The notes: generated from the sequence alone by a model not told the origin. Positions 19,852 to 31,567 are shown, numbered from the stretch's first letter. The stretch: DNA of 64,000 nt from Phytophthora colocasiae (GCA_018806915.1 JAGKQI010000081.1:682001-746000), one strand, 5' to 3'. Made by a program: numbers and translations.

Positions 19852-20518
19852 TGTGACTCCCGGTAGTGATACCAGAGTCGCACAGCAAGGTGGGCGTGTG
19901 TTACCTTGTGCTGTCCTCGTAGGTTCGTTGTCTTGGTAATGAGACCCTCGCCGGGGTCGTGAGAGTTTGTATGAGAGTGAGGGTTCTTTGCGTAGACCGT
20001 CGGATGTCCTTCTAATCCTCACAGGAGCGCTTGAGAGTCGAACGTTTTCCGGTGAACACTTGTGTACGCCGGAGATTTCTGAAGGCAGAAGAGAGATTAA
20101 TACAATGGGAAGTCCTGTCACTAGACTTCCGAGATAACCGTAATATAGAGTTCTGATATACAAATATGTAGCTGCTCTTATTCTTTCCTGGCCCTTGAGC
20201 AGTGGGCTAGTTCTCCAGGTCAACTAGGGAATGTTCACCAGTCACCTGGTCTATCTGGTATTCCCGTAACTTTCGCGCACCACCCTCTAATATATAGAGG
20301 GAAAATAAACCAATACACTATCAGTTATATAACAGTCTACCGAGCGTCTTGAGAGCGACTGTCTAGCTCCCAAAACCTGTCCAAACGTACAATATGAAAT
20401 GGGCTACCGTTAGAGACAAGACAAACGACCCAACTAGGAAATGGAATAGGTGGGTCCTCTCAGGTCTCTACGTTACGCTGATCTCCACCTAAAGGGGCTT
20501 GATAGGTGAGAGATCACA
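19852..20518. repeat. LTR-like block (possible solo LTR)
   Basis: It begins TGTGACTCC and ends GATCACA, so TGTGA/TCACA form short inverted ends as in many LTRs. It is AT-rich near TATATAGAGGG and AATAAACC, compatible with promoter and polyadenylation signals. It interrupts the Harbinger fragment on its left. I could not find a matching target duplication (GGAAG on the left, CGACT on the right), so the call is weak. Confidence 0.3.
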
Positions 20519-20539
20519 CGACTCAAAGCTTTGTCGTGG

Positions 20540-21568
20540 CCTTACACTTTCCAAAGAACCGAAGCGCGTCGTAAACAGTGAGCTTTATGCGTCGACGAGG
20601 GTTGTCATGAACTCAAATTTACCTCGCATTATTGCTCATTTTGGATCCGCACGAGATCGTAAATTACATGTTCGATTTCCCGAACCAATTCGGCCCTACG
20701 CCTCTGCTCCAATTTCGATCGAGTGTGCTCGAAAAGCAAGTATTCTAACTCGAGCAGGCAATTTCAGGCACGTTGAAAACCGTAACGGCAAAGTTACAGG
20801 TGTACTGTTTAATGTTCGTGCGGTGATGATTGGCGGTAAGGCAACAAATCCGGAACCTGTCGACGAGCAAAGAGCCGAAATGTACCTATATTCTACAAAA
20901 GGTCATCTTCAACGTGATGACACGGTCGAAAATATCGAGAAACACTATCTTTCACTTCATTTGGTGCAAAATACGAGTGATAAAGACTTTCAGCACGATT
21001 GGACCTCGCCAACCTGGTCAGAGAAAGAAGTAAGTACATTATTCGTAGTTTCAACTCTATCCGGTATTAATTCTCTCTTTTTGACTTCTTAATCAGATTT
21101 TGCTAATACGCAGAAAATATTCATGCGACTGCAAGTCCTTTTACCAGACTGGATGGCGCTCACGTATTGGCCGCGCTCAAGATTTTAGATGATTTTGATT
21201 TGCCTCTGCTAATCCGTTCTTTAGCAGCTCGGAAACCACCAGGGAGGCCACGGAAAGCTCCTAAAACTAGGCGGCACGAAAATCCCGACGTCGGGCAGTA
21301 TTCTGTTCCAAGAGTGATCGAAACGCTAAGCAAACACCCTGGCTCAGTTATTGGATGGAAGGTAGTAATGAGGAATGAAGAAGCTGGCAGTGCAAAACAG
21401 AAGACAGGGGTGATTCGCCCATGGATGGAAGAAGACGGTAGGTATTTCTGGGAAATCGAGTTTGACCTCCGAGCTAACGAGCCAGCAACCCCAGACAAAA
21501 AGGTCGACATTTGCGAGCTGGCTGAGATCATCAACTTTACTTATCGCACAAAATACCCATTCATCTAG
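20540..21568 (+). pseudogene. Mutator-like transposase C-terminal fragment with SWIM zinc finger
   Basis: The first part (20540-21029) ends with AEMYLYSTKGHL and KHYLSLHLVQNT, which resembles the region just before the SWIM domain in MULE transposases. After a GTAAGT at 21030 and CAG at 21111-21113 comes SCDCKSFYQTGWR, then in another frame HVLAALKILDDFDLPLLIRSL and KPPGRPRKAPKTRR. The C-x-C-xn-(C)-x-H pattern is a SWIM zinc finger; the frameshift falls inside it near 21158. The rest to 21568 is an unassigned tail. No DDE core is present. Confidence 0.5.
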
Positions 21569-21569
21569 T

Positions 21570-21905
21570 GACCGGGTAAAAACTCAATACATGCAACAAA
21601 ATTTTACTCACATGATTTTCAGTGTGGTGTTTGTATGGATACACGCGGTTTTCATGGGTTTTGTTCTAAGACGTCGATACACATGAAATTCAGTGCATAC
21701 ATGAAAACCATCGATTTTACACATGATAAAAAAAATTTCCCTTGCAGAAGCAAAGGAGGTTGCCACACACAGGCCTCCTTGACGAGGTGTACGCGCCAGC
21801 CAAACAACGCCGCATGCACTACACAATACAAGAAAAACGACGTGTCCTTTTAAGCTATAGAGGGGCTAAGCCAACGCAAAGCTACGCAAGAGCAACAGCT
21901 ACTGC
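21570..21905 (+). pseudogene. pogo/Tc1-like transposase N-terminal scrap
   Basis: After AT-rich sequence ending TTCCCTTGCAG (a plausible 3' splice site at about 21746) the frame reads RRMHYTIQEKRRVLLSY, which resembles the helix-turn-helix start of oomycete pogo-like transposases. It degenerates within 60 codons. The AT-rich part shares TTTTCATG/CATGATTTT words with 18990-19040, so both may come from one disrupted intron. Confidence 0.3.
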
Positions 21906-22141
21906 TACGACGGCGAAAGTAGAGCGCTTGGCTACGATAAAGCGTGCCATTTCAGCCTGGGAATCCATTAAACCGTCACTAGTGCAATTTTTAGTGCAAA
22001 ATACAGCTGCTCTCTATCTTTTACCAAAATCGATATTAATTCGCTCTCACATAACCAGTCTACACGCGCCGAACAGACTTTGCACCTGCGGGAAAGTGGT
22101 CGTTGCATTCTGTCGATCGGTGTACCAGGGTTCATGTTTCT

Positions 22142-22701
22142 GTTCGTAGGGGTTGGTGAAGCGCCCTGTCACTTTCCACCGTACGCTGCATTATGCCTCA
22201 AAACTCGCAGGAATCTACGCATATATGCAGCTTGTGAGCTACATTAGCACTGCTTTTTCACTGACCCGCCTGTGTTGCCATCCCCTAAACATTTTGGCAT
22301 ACAAACTCTAAGCTTAATAAAGTAGCATATGCAGTTTATATGTTCCTGAGAGCTCCCGGTCTGGAGGGGTTAATCAACTTCAATTTCCTTAGTGCTACAA
22401 CAACTTGTAAGCACTTCCTTGAGTCGAGAAGCACCTTGAAAGAAATTGAGAGGTCCGGTTGCTAACTCAGTTGGCAACTGATAAATATTCAACACGAAGT
22501 TCTTTCCCCCCCGCCTTGAAAGAAAGAGCGAGTATCAAATCTCAGTGTGTTGCTGCAAGCTGACGTTGTCAACGTGACTAAGTTAGCTTATTTTAAACTA
22601 AGCTTACATTTTTTAAGTGCTCAAAAATTGAATAGGTATCGAACTTGGGCCGCACTTAACAATATTTTTCACCAGTAGGTCAGGATCTTCTACATGTAGT
22701 C
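22142..22701. other. piggyBac right end and host flank
   Basis: 22188-22345 carries GCTGCATTATGC, GCATATATGCAGC and GTAGCATATGCAG words like those around the piggyBac transposase. 22357-22370 is CCGGTCTGGAGGGG followed by TTAA (22371-22374), the inverted partner of 1858-1875. Right of it, the sequence to 22701 should be the host promoter region of the MATE copy. It includes TACATGTA at 22691-22698. Confidence 0.45.
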
Positions 22702-24321
22702 ATGACGCCCCAAGGTCGCCGGATCGTTGCTGTGCATGACACTGGCGAGAGCTCAAGTTTGCTCAGTAATAAACAGCAACTGGAAACGTATGTGGCAATT
22801 GTCAATGACTGTCCACTCGAAGCGGAGCCTAAGTTCGCACAAGAACTGCAAACGTTGTTATCTCTGGTGTAACCCGTTGTTAGTAAACTGCAGACGAACA
22901 TTCTAAAAAAAAGAGTGAAAATCTTTAACAATGTACTGTTTTATCATGCACAGGTTTTAACAACGGGTTTAGAGTTCCTACCAGGCTTCACGTGCATCAT
23001 TTTAGCAGGTCATATCGAGTCTCCACACACTCAACAGTACGTCGACGCCGCCACTTTATCCACAATGGTAAAGTTCTAATCTCCTTTCAGTTAAAATTCC
23101 ATAGCTAACGTTATTTTACCAGTTCATGAACATCACTGCTTTTTCTGTCGGTTCTGGACTATCATCAGCTTTGGATACGCTGTGCTCTCAAGCGTATGGC
23201 GCCAAACGCTTCGACAAAATCGGAGTGTACTTCCAGACGGGGTTTCTCGTTGTTGCCACTTGCTTCGTACCGATTTTCCTGTTGAACTGGTATTCAGGTG
23301 CCTTCCTCCTGCTTACGGGACAGGATCCAGAGGTGGCACACTTGGCTCAGAGTTTTTCTCGTTGGGCGATCTTGGGTGTGCCGTTTGTTTTCCTGTATAA
23401 ACTTCTTCGGAAAGTTTTACAGGCACAAAACATTATGAAGCCACTTGTAGTTATCGCAGCTATTAGCAGCATTGTGAACGCTGCTTCTGGTTATTTGTTG
23501 ATGTACCACACGTCAATGGGGTTCGAAGGCATCGCGTTGTCCAGATCACTAGGGAACATGGCGCTACCATTGATGCTGATACCGTATTTTTCCACTCACA
23601 AACACCATCTTAATCAGTGGTGGCAAGGGTGGAATTTGACTGCAGCCGTAGCAGAAATTGGGCTCTTTTTACGTCTTGGAGTGCCTTCGTTCCTGCTTTT
23701 GACAACCGAGTGGTGGGCTTTCGAGATGTTAACGCTAATGGCTGGAGTGTTGCCGAATGCGGTTGTATCCATTAGCGCTCATGCAGTGCAGGTGAATGTG
23801 AACAATATGATTTACATGGTCTTCTGGGGGGTGGCTGTTGCTTCAAACGTTCGGATTGGCAAGTCTTGGAGCGAATTCGCCTAAACAAGCCAAACTCGCA
23901 TGCAACGTGGCTCAACTACTGACTCTGTCAATCTTGGTGGCATTTGCTATTATGATGTTCGTTTTTCGTGGTGTCATCCCAAGTCTTTTCCTTACAACTG
24001 GGGAGAGTATCGAACGATCAGCGAGTTTAATGGCAGTTTGGGCTCCGTTTGAAATTCTGGACGGGCAAAATACAGTTCTGCAAGGTGTATACCGAGGCTT
24101 GGGTAAGCAAAAAGTGGCTGCAACAGTAAGTGCAGTGGCATATTACGCTTGTGGGATTCCAGTTGCAGCGCTGCTAGGATTTCATTTTGCGTTGGGTGGA
24201 GGGTTTATGGCTAGGATTTGGGATCGGAGTTTCCGTTTCCGTCTCGTTGTTGCTGTGTATGCTAATGGGACATTGGTCGTGGACTGATCACGCAGAGGAA
24301 GCGCAAAAGCGAACAGCTTAG
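22702..24321 (+). pseudogene. MATE-family transporter, copy 1, broken
   Basis: Same three-exon plan as copy 2: exon 1 from ATG 22702 to about 22878, exon 2 at 22954-23067 (38 codons, LEFLPGFTCIILAGHIESP), intron 23068-23122 (GTAAAG...CAG), exon 3 at 23123-24321. Typical MATE features are present: LDTLCSQAYGAKRFDK, RKVLQAQNIMKP, WWAFEMLTLMAGVLPN, DGQNTVLQGVYRG. Three lesions kill it: a TAA at 22870-22872, where the paralogues have Tyr in LVYPV; a one-base loss near 23860 before LGANSPKQAK; and a one-base loss near 24198. The splice donor of intron 1 also looks damaged. MATE proteins export drugs or metabolites by cation antiport. Confidence 0.85.
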
Positions 24322-24649
24322 TATTCTTGAAACATATACTACGAAGTACTCTTTTAAGCCCCACGACATGTATTTTGCGTAAACCTTAAAATCGTCCGTT
24401 CCTAACGGCAGGAGGCAGTGGCTGTGTGTCACTTAAGTTGCTGCACGTCCTTAGGAAAAACATTAGACCGTGTTCCTGAGCAACAAACATTCTTCTAAAT
24501 ACTTTAATGTGAAGTGAATGAAAAACAAAAATCTGATAAAGAATTGAACGAATGGACTTGCCAGTTGCGATGAGGTTGACTAACTGAACTGGTTTTAAAA
24601 ACGTCCGGCCCTGACGGCAGGAATCTCAGGTAAATCTGCTGTGTCCTTG
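24322..24649. other. Spacer between MATE copy 1 and the RXLR gene
   Basis: Two related short phrases, CGTCCGTTCCTAACGGCAGGA (24391 region) and CGTCCGGCCCTGACGGCAGGA (24602 region), bracket it as an imperfect direct repeat. No gene seen. Confidence 0.4.
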
Positions 24650-26035
24650 TCATTGCCCTAAGTATAGTGTACCTGCAATGATCGATTTAAGCCGATCACT
24701 GTATTTTCCAGCGGCCATATCAAGCTCAGGTATCTTGAGCACACTAGTGCCAACGCTCATTGGGTCCAGGTCTCGTGCCACCCAGTCCGTGAATAGCGAT
24801 TTCTGGTAACTTGACAGTTCCGAGGCGTATGGTCGAACAATACCAAGTGCAAGTTTATCTTCGTCAGCGGAGCCGAATCCATTTTTCAAAACCTTGAATA
24901 TATCCGTGGCATCGTCCGGGTTTTTAGTCTTCAGGAATGCCACGTACTGTTTAAGCGCGTCCAATTTGTAGATGAAATCGTCACCTTCCTTAAATTTCAG
25001 GATCGAGAACACTCTTTCCGCTGTTTCTCCCTTTTCTAGCCAGCCATTCATTTGTCTCTGGAACAACGCCTTCACAGTACTACCGTAGAATGGACTGCCC
25101 TTCTCCTTCATGAACGCAACTGCAACTTCTGCGTTTCCGTATTTCTCCTCAAGTCTCTTAAAGGCTTCCGTCTTGCTGTCCGCGTATTTAAATAAAACCT
25201 TCACCTTACCAGAGCTTATGGCCTTGTTAATGTTGTCGTCAAAATCGAGCTTGGCCATGACTCTGTAAAGCTCCAGTTTCTGGCCTTTCCATTTTCTAAT
25301 GAGTTGACTCTCGATGCTGTTGGCCTTCTCGATTGACTGGGGGTTCACACCGAAGGGTAAGTTACCAGCAACCCTTGCTTTTGCGATCATTGTCACCAGT
25401 TCACTTTCACCTCCATAGACTGTCGTCAACGTCTTGAGCAGTGATTCGTCTGCCTTTTTTGCCGTGTTGTACTTCTTGATGAAATCTTCCAGCACATCCA
25501 GCGCCTTACTACGGAAAATGGACTCATCGTCGACAAACTTCAGTTTACTAACCACCCTAGGGACTGTTTCGCCGTTCTTCAGCCAATTGGTAATTTGATC
25601 CTCCCGCATTTGCCTGACCATTGCGAGCAGCGCAGGGTTGTCATCCGCACTCCTCTCCACTGACACGAGTGCTCTAGCAATGACGTCGTCTCCGTACTTG
25701 GCAGTAATACTACCCATCAACGACACTTGGTTCGAAGGAGCTTTGTCGAGATTGAACTTCGCCACCTTCTTCACTAGGTCGCCTTTAAGAACCGCAGCGA
25801 GATCAGCGAGATCATCACCGAGGTGTAGGTTGTTCCACTGGAGTTTGTACTTCTGAAGTTTCCCGGCGTTCACCAGGCTGTCCCCAAAAGCTCTCTCTTC
25901 CTCGAATTTCCGCAAAAACCTCGAGTGTGGAGTTGTCACTTCGGCCGTCGTCAACTTGGAGGCGTCAGTAGCCGACACACTATCGATACATGCCAATAAG
26001 GCAGTAGATAACAGTACGAGCGCGTGGAATCGCAT
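24650..26035 (-). CDS. RXLR effector with tandem WY-type repeats, apparently intact
   Basis: 461 codons from the ATG at 26035, chosen because a clean signal peptide follows (MRFHALVLLSTALLACIDSV, cleavage near residue 22). Upstream in-frame codons give no signal peptide. RFLR is at residues 39-42 and EER at 46-48. The rest contains repeated helical units with the W-x-x-x-G-x-(S/T)-x-x-x-V-F-x-x-L-K pattern (NWLKNGETVPRVVSKLK, GWLEKGETAERVFSILK) separated by YG-x-x-x-(L/V)A segments, the signature of WY/LWY effector folds. Such proteins are secreted and delivered into plant cells; the host target cannot be read from sequence. It sits between a MATE pseudogene and a Copia insertion whose LTR lies only 130 bases upstream of the start. 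Confidence 0.9.
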   Translation of the reverse strand: MRFHALVLLSTALLACIDSVSATDASKLTTAEVTTPHSRFLRKFEEERAFGDSLVNAGKLQKYKLQWNNLHLGDDLADLAAVLKGDLVKKVAKFNLDKAPSNQVSLMGSITAKYGDDVIARALVSVERSADDNPALLAMVRQMREDQITNWLKNGETVPRVVSKLKFVDDESIFRSKALDVLEDFIKKYNTAKKADESLLKTLTTVYGGESELVTMIAKARVAGNLPFGVNPQSIEKANSIESQLIRKWKGQKLELYRVMAKLDFDDNINKAISSGKVKVLFKYADSKTEAFKRLEEKYGNAEVAVAFMKEKGSPFYGSTVKALFQRQMNGWLEKGETAERVFSILKFKEGDDFIYKLDALKQYVAFLKTKNPDDATDIFKVLKNGFGSADEDKLALGIVRPYASELSSYQKSLFTDWVARDLDPMSVGTSVLKIPELDMAAGKYSDRLKSIIAGTLYLGQ

Positions 26036-26165
26036 CTTGGGGTTCGTGAGTGAATTGAAGACTGAGAAGGTGGTGTGGAGTGGCTGTTTATTCATTGATA
26101 GTAATATGTATACCGTAGTTAGCGCGCTGAAGCTTAGGGTCAAGTATGTTCATGTACAGTAGTAC

Positions 26166-26341
26166 TTTTGAGTTGTTTTGAGTTGTTGTGGTGAAGCTGG
26201 AATGTTTTCGAGTGAGCAGATAGTTTGATAGGCATCATGTTGCCAGTCCTCGACCATTATTAGGTTCGAGGACGCTAGACTACTTCAGCTTTGACAGATG
26301 CTGTTGATTCGATGCTCTGAGCAACCTAACCTATTTCAATA
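26166..26341 (-). repeat. 3' LTR of the Copia element
   Basis: 174 of 176 positions match 31594-31769. It lies 130 bases upstream of the RXLR start codon, so LTR promoter activity could reach that gene. Confidence 0.9.
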
Positions 26342-26704
26342 CTCCCCCGTGATCAGCAGCATCGATGATGTAAGTCTAACAGTATGCTCCCCCGTGATTC
26401 AGGTGCTGCTCAGTCTTGTGACTGAGAGTTCGTCAGTATCGTTCGCTTTTTTTCAGATACGTTATCAGCTAGCGGTGTTTCTTAGTCACTCCCGCCAACA
26501 AAGTTGCTTGACAAGCCGCCGTGCTTGTTGGAACGCAAAACGAGTGTTGGTATGTACTATAACTACAACATGTCGGAATACACCGCTTCGGTAGAATTGA
26601 CTACCACGCTGACATACACAGTCTGCGTTCGAATAGCTCCTTCGGTGGTTCCACCACCACGCCGACAGTCATCGTCAGCGTCACCATTATGCGAACTCAG
26701 CTTG

Positions 26705-29700
26705 TCACTCTCGCTTCCGCTTTGGTTTTCGTACTTGATCGCGAGATATATCGCTCACACGATCACCAATCGCTTTCACTCCAAGCTTGGCGCGCAGCGA
26801 TTCCATAACATCATTCGACACTGCTTTGGTCAGCAGGTCTGCGATATTATCTTTTGTATTCACGTACTCGGTCGTGATCTCCTCAGCAGCAATCCGCTCA
26901 CGCACAAAGTGATACCGCGTGTCAATATGTTTCATTCGAGAGTGCTGGACCGGGTTGCTTGCTACGGCAATAGCCGACTGATTGTCAACATTAACAATAG
27001 TCTGGCGTTGGGTCCTCCCAAGCTCACGCAGCAGTTCACGCAGGAAGATGACTTCTTTTTGTTCCGTGAGCCAACGCCATATATTCTGCTTCAGTCGACG
27101 ATAAAGCCACCGTCCGCTGACTCTTGCAGGAGTATGTCACTGCGCACTCACCAAGCTGCATAACATAACCGGAAACGGATCTTCGGGTGTCAATGTCCTT
27201 TGCATAGTCAGAATCAACAAAAGCCTTGAGCTGTAGAGCATCACGACTTCGACCGTTAACAACCAGTCCATAGTTTTGAGTCCCTTTCACATACCGCAAA
27301 ATCCGTTTCGCCGCATTCCAGTGTGTGAGACCAGGATTGTTAAGATACTTGCTCACTGACATCATAGCGAACGCGATATCGGGCTTTGATCCCGTCATTA
27401 GATACATTAAGCTCCCAACCAGACCTCGATAATCCTTAGCATGCATTTGAGCTCAGGCAGCTTCTGTTTGAGGGCAATCCGCTTTTGTCAGCACCACACC
27501 AGCATCACAAGGTGTCCGAGCGGGATTCGCGTGGCTGAGATTAAACTTTTCAGAGTATTGTGTGCATACGTGCTTTGATCAATGCTGAGGGTCCTGGCAT
27601 CCCGGTCACGGCAAATACGAAGCCCAGAATGTGAGTGTACTTCCCCATGTCCTTGCAGTTGAACTCGGAGACTATCATCAGCTTCATTTCGACAATACCA
27701 GCCTTCGAATCCGAGATCAGCAGCAAGTCATCGACATAAATTCCAATGATCGAGACACATCCTTCCCGAAATTTCACGTAGATGCAGGCGTCGCTATTCA
27801 GTTTCTCATACCCTTTCTTCTTTAGGAAATCCGTGAGTCGTTTGTGCCACGCCCCAGGAGCATGCTTCAAGCCGTACAGAGCTTTCACAAGTTTACACAC
27901 CATGTCTTCTTTTCCGGGTACTTCCAGACCTTCCGGCTGCAGCATGTACACCTCCTCCTCCATGTCACCGTTAAGGAACGCAGTGTCGACGTCAGTTTGA
28001 TGACACTCCCAATCCATAATTGCAACAAGTGCCAACAGAACACGTAGCGATTCTAGTCGAATTACAGGAGCAAATATTTCGTCATAGTCGATGTATTTAA
28101 CCTGCTCAAAACCTCGGATCACCAACCTTGCCTTGTATCTTTCAACGTTTCCGTCAGCATCATACTTAATTTTAAAGATCCACCGCGAAGTCAAAGCCTT
28201 CTTACCATTCGGTAGATCCATAAGTTTCCACGTGCCGTGCGATATTAGAGACTGGCCTTCTTTGTCGATCGCCTTCCTCCAGTGTAGTGCATCGGCACTC
28301 GCCATTGCAGCTTGATACGTCTTCGGTTCCACAAGTACGCCGAGCTCGGAAATCTCACTGTTCTCCATCTTACTAATCAGGTTTTCTGTTGCCACCAATG
28401 CTTCAGCATGTAGTTGCTTCTCCGAGAGCGTATTTCCAGCAAACATGGTAAGCGCTTGTAGCTGAGATCCATGGCCTTTGTCCTGCGATAGCACCTGATC
28501 ACCTCCCCTTCCATTGTACGTGCTAATGTCAGGAAGATTTACTATCTCTTGCTGGAGGCCATGTACGTCAAATTCCCGGATAAATTCATCTAAGTGGTGA
28601 AGCTCATCATGTGTCACGGAGCTATCATCATTATCTGAAATTGGTTCTGCATAAAACACCAAGTCAGGTACTGATGCTGCAATACAGCTTGGCTGAATGT
28701 ACTCCAACGAAAGTCGTCTACCCAAACGAGCAAGCTCCAGCTGCCGAAGCTCCATTGTACTGTAGCTATTTGATTCATCGAAAATAGCATGACAAGTGCT
28801 CACAATTTCACCTGTACTACACAGCAAAACCCGCCACGCCTTTTGTGTGTCCGCGTATCCAACAAATATTCCTCGTAAACTTCGATTATCCAATGTTTTT
28901 CGCTTTCCGGGTGTCGCTGTTGCCTGCAGCGATTTCGCGTGTGTCTCCGTCACGTACGTGTACGCAATTGAACCAAACACTCGAAGTAAACTGTAGTCAG
29001 GCGCCGTACCATGCCATCTTTCGAAAGGAGTCACTTCACTTCGATGTAGGGGGCTACGGTTTGCTACGTACACCGCCGCATGAACGGCTTCACCCCAGAA
29101 CTGTTTCGGTAGCTGAGCAGCAATCAACATCGATCGGACTTTGCGGAACAGTACCCTGAATCGAACCTCCGCGCTGCCATTCTGCTCTGGTGTACGAGGT
29201 GTAGTTGTCCTACGAGCAATTCCTTTCTTGTTACAGTATGCGATCCAGGCGGGAGAAATGAACTCACCCTCGTTATCTGAGTTTACACCAATGATTCCTC
29301 GTCCGTGCTTGTTTTCAGCTTGTTCTACGTATTCCTGAAACTTTTGGAGAGCTTCCGATTTGTGCCTTAACAAGTACACAGTCATATATCCACTCCAGTC
29401 GTCAACGATGAGATGTACATAGCGTTTTCTTCCAAATGAATCCACTTCAATGGCTCCTTTGAGATCTGTGAACACCAATCCGTTAACTTGCTTGGCATGA
29501 TCGGTATTCGTGTTTTTGAAGGACGCCCTTTGTTGGTTTGCTCCTATGCATTCGTCACACACTGGAAATTCTCTTAGTTGGCGATCAGAAATTTGAATCC
29601 CTGTTGTGCTCCTTTGTTTATCCAACCTCGCAATACAGATGAGGGCGTGGTTAGTGAACACCTGATATGTACTAAGTCTCAGGTGGAATTAGCCTATCAG

Positions 29701-31290
29701 AGAGCCATAAAATCTGGAGGAGTGGTCAACGTAATGTATTTAGATATTCATTGACACTAATCGGAGGACTGATCTGGGTTCGGTCTACGTACAGTCCGGC
29801 GTGCTTCCAGCAGGCACCGTCGACTTGGCAGGGACCTTCTGTAAGTCAAACTGCTGCCATGCCCATTCCCCCAGTTCCCTTAGGGTCCATAGTGGTTCTT
29901 GACCATTGCTGAGCCTTGGTTAGGCGGATGCGCTGTGCTTGAACCTCCTTCCGCATGGCCAATTTCAAATTTCCCGCCGAGGGTTATTCAAACGCCAGCG
30001 TACCCCTTTAGTGGTACCTAACAATGTCAGTGGTCCTGAATGCGACCTCATCTATAACATTCTGATGCCATTGGATGGGTTATAATTTGATGCCCGTTCA
30101 CTAACCACGCCCTCATCTGTATTCTGATAGCCCAAATGACCCAAGCGAGAATGCCACAGCTCAATAGTACTCTGACCAACTCCAACGTAAGCGTGAGCTT
30201 CAGATGTATTCTTTTGATTATGTTCAAACAGATACAGATCCACGTTCGTGTCAATCACCGACCATACAGTGATTCCATCCTTTTTGAGTGTTGCTCGATC
30301 TTCATACGTCTCCAGATCACTTCGGATGCCCTTCTTCCGTAGCTTCCGAACGCTCAACAAATTCTTGGCCAGTGCAGGTACAAAGTAGCAATTCGAAAGC
30401 TCCAATGTCACAAAACCGCCGTTTTCGTCCTGCAGTATTACTTCAGCAGTTCCGACACCGCAGACTTTCACAGCTGAATCGTCTCCAAGCTGCACATTCG
30501 TGTCCATCTCCTCAATTGTACGGAAGTATGACTTTTCACTCGTCATGTGATGCGTAGCTCCGCTGTCCAGCACCCAATACTGCTTTTGGAGTGTTGCTTT
30601 ACCACGTTGATCCACATTGAGAATCGTTCCGGTTACCTTTGGGATGATTGCGACGGCTCCCCATTTGACCTCCCTAGTAGCCTCAGCTACATTTGCACTA
30701 ACTGTCTTGTTCGTGTCTGTTTCTCCTCGTTCTTCGTCATGCCGCTGTTTCATGGGGCATTCTCGTCGAAGATGACCTTTCTCACGACAGTAGTAGCACA
30801 CAGAGCTCTTGTTACTGCGTTGTTGGTAGGGATGGCTATGTCGCTGACGGTTGTTCCAGGGACGTTGTTTGGACCTTTGTTCGAATCCATTTGTCCCTAC
30901 AGTCGTCGTATTTGCCACAGCCAGCGCTTCATTAAACTTCGCTGCTGCGATATTGGCTCCAACAATCTTTGAGGAATCTGTCCCGGTCTTCCTGGTGTCC
31001 GCCTCGAGTAGAAGCTTTGCCTGAAGTGTTGGCCAGGTTAGACTCTTGGTTCTGGCAAACGGTGACCAGATTGCTCCACGTACTTGGTAGCGAGTCCAGC
31101 ATTTGTAGACACTTTTCAGCGTCATCGATCGGTCTCTGAAGTCTTGATAACACCTCTGCTTTGTCTTCGAGCTCGTTAATGTGACTCTGCATGTCCGATC
31201 CGTCTTCGTACTGTAGTGAGATGAACTCTTTGCGCGCCCTAGCAATACTGACTGTACCACTTGCAGCGTACACGCGCTCCAAGTGTTCAT
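26705..31290 (-). pseudogene. pol: Copia pol: zinc knuckle, protease, integrase, RT, RNase H; broken
   Basis: In minus-strand order: CCHC knuckle CYYCREKGHLRREC, protease WVLDSGATHHMT, gag-pre-integrase ELWHSRLGHLGYQN, then the MITE (29636-30119), integrase core with Asp in FTDLKG, Asp in NSDNEGEF and Glu in EQNGSAEV, RT with IYVDDLLL, RNase H with FVDSDYAKD and STEAEYMAL, and the tail NTKDNIADLLTKA. Lesions besides the MITE: a frameshift near 27560, an in-frame TGA near 27455, and a frameshift near 27040. The 703-codon integrase-RT segment (27550-29661) is itself open. Confidence 0.9.
29634..30121. mobile_element. MITE with 24-base perfect terminal inverted repeats and TA target duplication
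   Basis: CAGATGAGGGCG... at 29636-29659 is exactly repeated in inverse at 30096-30119; TA flanks both ends (29634-29635 and 30120-30121). Removing 486 bases restores a continuous Copia frame from GYQN to IARLDKQ, which shows both the insertion and its borders. TA duplication and TIRs starting CAG suggest a non-autonomous Tc1/mariner relative. No ORF inside. Confidence 0.85.
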
Positions 31291-31567
31291 ACACCAGCCA
31301 TGACCTGTCGTATTTCCCGACTGCTTTCACGGTTGCATTGTCCAGAGAGCTAATCAAGAGGTGAAGTGCCCGCTTATCGCGTCGAATGAAGTCGTCCTGG
31401 TCCCTTGGATGCCAGCGGTTATCGAATCGTTGAGTACTGGTTACAATATCCCAGACACCTTCGGTTTCGAGTAACGTTCGGATGCGAATCTTCCACGCTT
31501 GATAATCGGGCGTCCTAGAGTCGAAATTCCAGTTTTCCTTCCACGATGATTGCTTCTGCGCATACAT
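30932..31567 (-). pseudogene. gag: Copia gag, frameshifted at its 3' end
   Basis: From the ATG at 31567, about 170 residues match the UBN2-type Copia capsid pattern (DYQAWKIRIRTLLETEGVW, ALHLLISSLDNATVKAV, YEDGSDMQSHINELEDKAE, DSLPSTWSNLV). Near 31040 the coding frame moves to the next one (LQAKLLLEAD), which carries on into the zinc knuckle and protease. In intact Copia elements gag and pol form one ORF, so this shift is probably a lesion. Confidence 0.8.

Noticed and set aside
19257..19883. 208-codon minus-strand frame over the Harbinger fragment
   Set aside because: No motif, while the plus strand carries GRPR and FGVT blocks of a transposase.
19852..20518. Confident solo LTR
   Set aside because: Inverted ends TGTGA/TCACA fit, but there is no target duplication and no second copy in the window.
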